From assembly GCF_026914265.1 (NCBI RefSeq), contig NC_069125.1, positions 65,895,479 through 65,959,478 of the forward strand: a DNA stretch of 64,000 nucleotides, written 5' to 3'. Source of the stretch: Mya arenaria (lineage: Eukaryota; Mollusca; Bivalvia; Myida; Myidae). How positions within the stretch are numbered: position 1 is the stretch's first letter; the number at the start of each line of letters is the position of its first letter. Under the pieces are notes generated by a model. That model ran no database searches. It had not been told where the DNA came from and saw only the letters and a program-made list of their open reading frames with translations. Positions 60,876 to 64,000 of this stretch are shown piece by piece. The translations under genes and the position numbers were made by a program.

Positions 60876-63800
60876 TTAGGAGAGGGTACAGTGGGTTGTA
60901 GTGCATATGTTAGGAGAGGGTACAGTGGGTTATAGTGTATATGTTAGGAGTTGGTACAGTGGGTTGTAGTGCATATGTTAGGAGAGGGTAGAGTGGGTTA
61001 TAGTGCATATGTTAGGAGAGGGTACAATAGGTTATAGTGCATATGTTAGGAGAGGGTACAGTGGGTTATAGGGCATATGTTAGGAGAGGGTAGAGTGGGT
61101 TATAGTGTATATGTTAGGAGTTGGTACAGTGGGTTATAGTGTATATGTTAGGAGTTGGTACAGTGGGTTATAGTGTATATGTTAGGAGTTGGTACAGTGG
61201 GTTATAGTGTATATGTTAGGAGTTGGTACAGTGGGTTATAGTGTATATGTTAGGAGTTGGTACAGTGGGTTATAGTGCATATGTTAGGAGAGGGTACAGT
61301 GGGTTATAGTGTATATGTTAGGAGTTGGTACAGTGGGTTATAGTGCATATGTTAGGAGTTGGTACAGTGGGTTATAGTGCATATGTTAGGAGTTGGTACA
61401 GTGGGTTATAGTGTATATGTTAGGAGTTGGTACAGTGGGTTATAGTGTATATGTTAGGAGTTGGTACAGTGGGTTATAGTGCATATGTTAGGAGAGGGTA
61501 CAGTGGGTTTTAGTGCATATGTTAGGAGAGGGTACAGTGGGTTATAGTGCATATGTTAGGAGAGGGTATAGTGGGTTATAGTGCATATGTTAGGAGAGGG
61601 TACAATAGGTTATAGTGCATATGTTAGGAGAGGGTACAGTGGGTTATAGGGCATATGTAAGGAGAGGGTACAGTGGGTTATGGTGCATATGTTAGGAGAG
61701 GGTACAGTGGGTTTTAGTGCATATGTTAGGAGAGGGAGAGTGGGTTATGGTGCATATGTTAGGAGAGCGTATAGTGGGTTATGGTGCATATGTTAGGAGA
61801 GGGTACAGTGGGTTATGGTGCATATGTTAGGAGAGGGTACAGTGGGTTATGGTGCATATGTTAGGAGAGGGTACAGTGGGTTTTAGTGCATATGTTAGGA
61901 GAGGGAACAGTGGGCTTTAGTGCATATGTTAGGAGAGGGTACATTGGGTTGTAGTGCATATGTAAGGAGAGGGAGAGTGGGTTATGGTGCATATGTTAGG
62001 AGAGGGAACAGTGGGCTTTAGTGCATATGTTAGGAGAGGGAACAGTGGGCTTTAGTGCATATGTAAGGAGAGGGTACATTGGGTTGTAGTGCATATGTAA
62101 GGAGAGGGAGAGTGGGTTATGGTGCATATGTTAGGAGAGGGAACAGTGGGTTTTAGTGCATATGTAAGGAGAGGGTACATTGGGTTGTAGTGCATATGTT
62201 AGGAGAGGGAGAGTGGGTTATGGTGCATATGTTAGGAGAGGGAACAGTGTGCTTTAGTGCATATGTTAGGAGAGGGAACAGTGGGCTTTAGTGCATATGT
62301 TAGGAGAGGGCACAGTGGGTTGTAGTGTATATGTTAGGAGAGGGTACAGTGGGTTATAGTGCATATGTTAGGAGAGGGAACAGTGGGTTTTAGTGCATAT
62401 GTTAGGAGTGGGTACAGTGGGTTGTAGTGTATATGTTAGGAGAGGGAACAGTGGGCTTTAGTGCATATGTTAGGAGAGGGCACAGTGGGTTGTAGTGCAT
62501 ATGTTAGGAGAGGGTACAGTGGGTTATAGTGCATATGTTAGGAGAGGGAACAGTGGGCTTTAGTGCATATGTTAGGAGAGGGAACAGTGGGCTTTAGTGC
62601 ATATGTTAGGAGTGGGTACAGTGGGTTGTAGTGTATATGTTAGGAGAGGGTACAGTGGGTTATAGTGCATATGTTAGGAGAGGGTACATTGGGTTGTAGT
62701 GCATATGTTAGGAGAGGGTAAAGTGGATTATAGTGCATATGTTAGGAGAGGGAACAGTGGGCTTTAGTGCATATGTTAGGAGAGGGCACAGTGGGTTGTA
62801 GTGCATATGTTAGGAGAGGGTACAGTGTGTTATAGTGCATATGTAAGGAAAGGGTACAGTGGGTTATAGTGCATATGTTAGGAGAGGGTACAGTGGGTTA
62901 TGGTGCATATGTTAGGAGAGGGTACAGTGTGTTATGGTGCAGATGTTAGAATAGGGTACAGTGGGTATAGTGCATATGTTAGGAGAATGAACAGTTGGTT
63001 GTAGTGCATATGCTAGGAGAGGATAGAGTGGGTTATAGTGCATATGTTAGGAGGGGGTAGAGTGGGTAATAGTGCACAAGTTAGGAGAGGGTAGTGTGGG
63101 TTATGGTGCACATGTTAGGAGAGGGTACAGTGGGTTATGGTGCATATGTTAGGAGAGTGTACAGTGGGTTTTGGTGCACATGTTAGGAGAGGGTAGAGTG
63201 GGTTATTGTGCACATGTTAGGAGAGTGTAGAGTGGGTAATAGTGCAGATGTAAGGAGAGGGTACAGTGAGTTATGGTGCATATGTTAGGGGAGGGTACCG
63301 TGGGTTGTAGTGTATATGTTAGGAGAGGGTAGTGTGGGTTAAAGTGTATATGTTAGGAGAGGGTAGAGTGGGTTATGGTGCACATGTTAGGCGAGGGTAG
63401 TGTGGGTTATGGTGCATATGTTAGGAGAGGTTACAGTGGGTTTTGGTGCACATGTTATGAGAGGGTAGGGTGGGTTATTGTGCAGATGTAAGGAGAGGGT
63501 AGAGTGGGTTATAGTGTATATGTTAGGAGAGGGAACAGTGTATTCTAGTGCATATCTTAGAAGAGAGAACAGTGTATTCTAGTGCATATCTTAGAAGAGA
63601 GAGCAGTGTATTATAGTGCATATGTTAGGAGAGGGTATAGTGGGTTATAGTGCATATGTTAGGAGAGGGTACAGTGGGTTATAGTGCATATGTTAGGAGA
63701 GGGTACAGTTGGTTGTAGTGCATATGTGAGAAAAGGGTTCAGTGGGTTGTAGTGCAAATGTTAGAAGAGGGTAGAGTGGGTTATGGTGCATATGTTAGGA

Positions 63801-64000
63801 GAGGTAACAGTTGGTTATAGTGCCTATGTTAGGAGAAGGAACAGTGGGTTATAGTGCATATGTTAGAAGAGGGTACAGTGGGTAATAGTGCATATGTTAG
63901 GAAAAGGAACAGTAGGTTTTAGTGCATATGTTAGGAGAAGGAACAGTGGGTTATAGTGCCTATATTAGAAGAGGGTACAGTAGGTAATAGTGCATATGTT
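60876..64000. repeat. 34-bp minisatellite, about 92 copies, continues past the window
   Basis: Unit read as TAGGAGAGGGTACAGTGGGT + TATAGTGCATATGT (34 bp), head to tail from just after exon 8 of gene C to the window edge. Variant units cluster: TTGGTACAGTGGGTTATAG at about 61100-61480, GGGAACAGTGGGCTTTAG mainly at 61890-62770, and more diverged units after 62940. It probably lies inside the penultimate intron of gene C. Confidence 0.95.

Noticed and set aside
60876-64000. 34-bp array as repeat-spacer array or coding repeat
   Set aside because: There are no spacers, and stops appear in the frames examined; it is a minisatellite.

Overview
The window looks like a piece of a bivalve mollusc genome. 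It is AT-rich, intron-dense and packed with intron-dwelling repeats of kinds I associate with clams and mussels: 145-bp arrays carrying a conserved TGACCTTGACCTTTGACC core, elements that start AACAAGAG, and tRNA-derived SINEs. Species was not determined. Gene models below are spliced by eye from GT/AG sites, reading phase and homology; no search was run.

Layout. (1) 1-13744, minus strand: seventeen internal exons of the transcription elongation factor and histone chaperone SPT6 (SUPT6H). Its 3' exons lie off the left edge. Its first exons, which encode the acidic N-terminus, are missing near an assembly gap at 14629-14728. Introns hold five clear tandem-repeat or AACAAGAG-type elements and the start of a sixth. 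(2) 14629-17978: the gap, a 344-bp direct repeat spaced 2452 bp, a 16-base G run and a 455-bp inverted-repeat element. This part may be misassembled. (3) 18027-21902 and 38798-44174, plus strand: two complete eight-exon paralogues (A, 709 aa; B, 713 aa) of an unfamiliar protein family. A conserved N-terminal region with no recognised domain is followed by a trypsin-like (PA-clan) domain with intact His/Asp/Ser candidates. (4) 24017-29190: a 44-bp satellite of about 117 copies between A and B. (5) 29763-37957: a degraded PIF/Harbinger DNA transposon with transposase and Myb-like partner remnants, carrying two young 0.69-kb MITEs with 10-bp target duplications. (6) 45574-46349: a LINE fragment inserted downstream of B; the empty site is preserved downstream of A. 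(7) 47145-49616, minus: a type II membrane fucosyltransferase-like gene whose only coding intron is a 61-bp minisatellite apparently grown from its own splice acceptor. (8) 53277-54748: a LINE RNase H/tail fragment, a duplicated AT-rich segment and a 106-bp fold-back element. (9) 54945-55157: a SINE. (10) 55300-60841, plus: a third, diverged and partial member (C) of the protease family. Its terminal intron contains a 34-bp minisatellite that runs off the right edge.

How the genes relate. SPT6 is a housekeeping gene, and the fucosyltransferase-like gene is a probable secretory-pathway enzyme. A, B and C form one cluster on the plus strand. A and B come from a segmental duplication and share a near-identical internal tract (exon 4, intron 4, exon 5), while their protease halves are much more diverged. 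None of the three begins with a signal peptide, so they look like intracellular protease-domain proteins. They are the best candidate here for an undescribed system.
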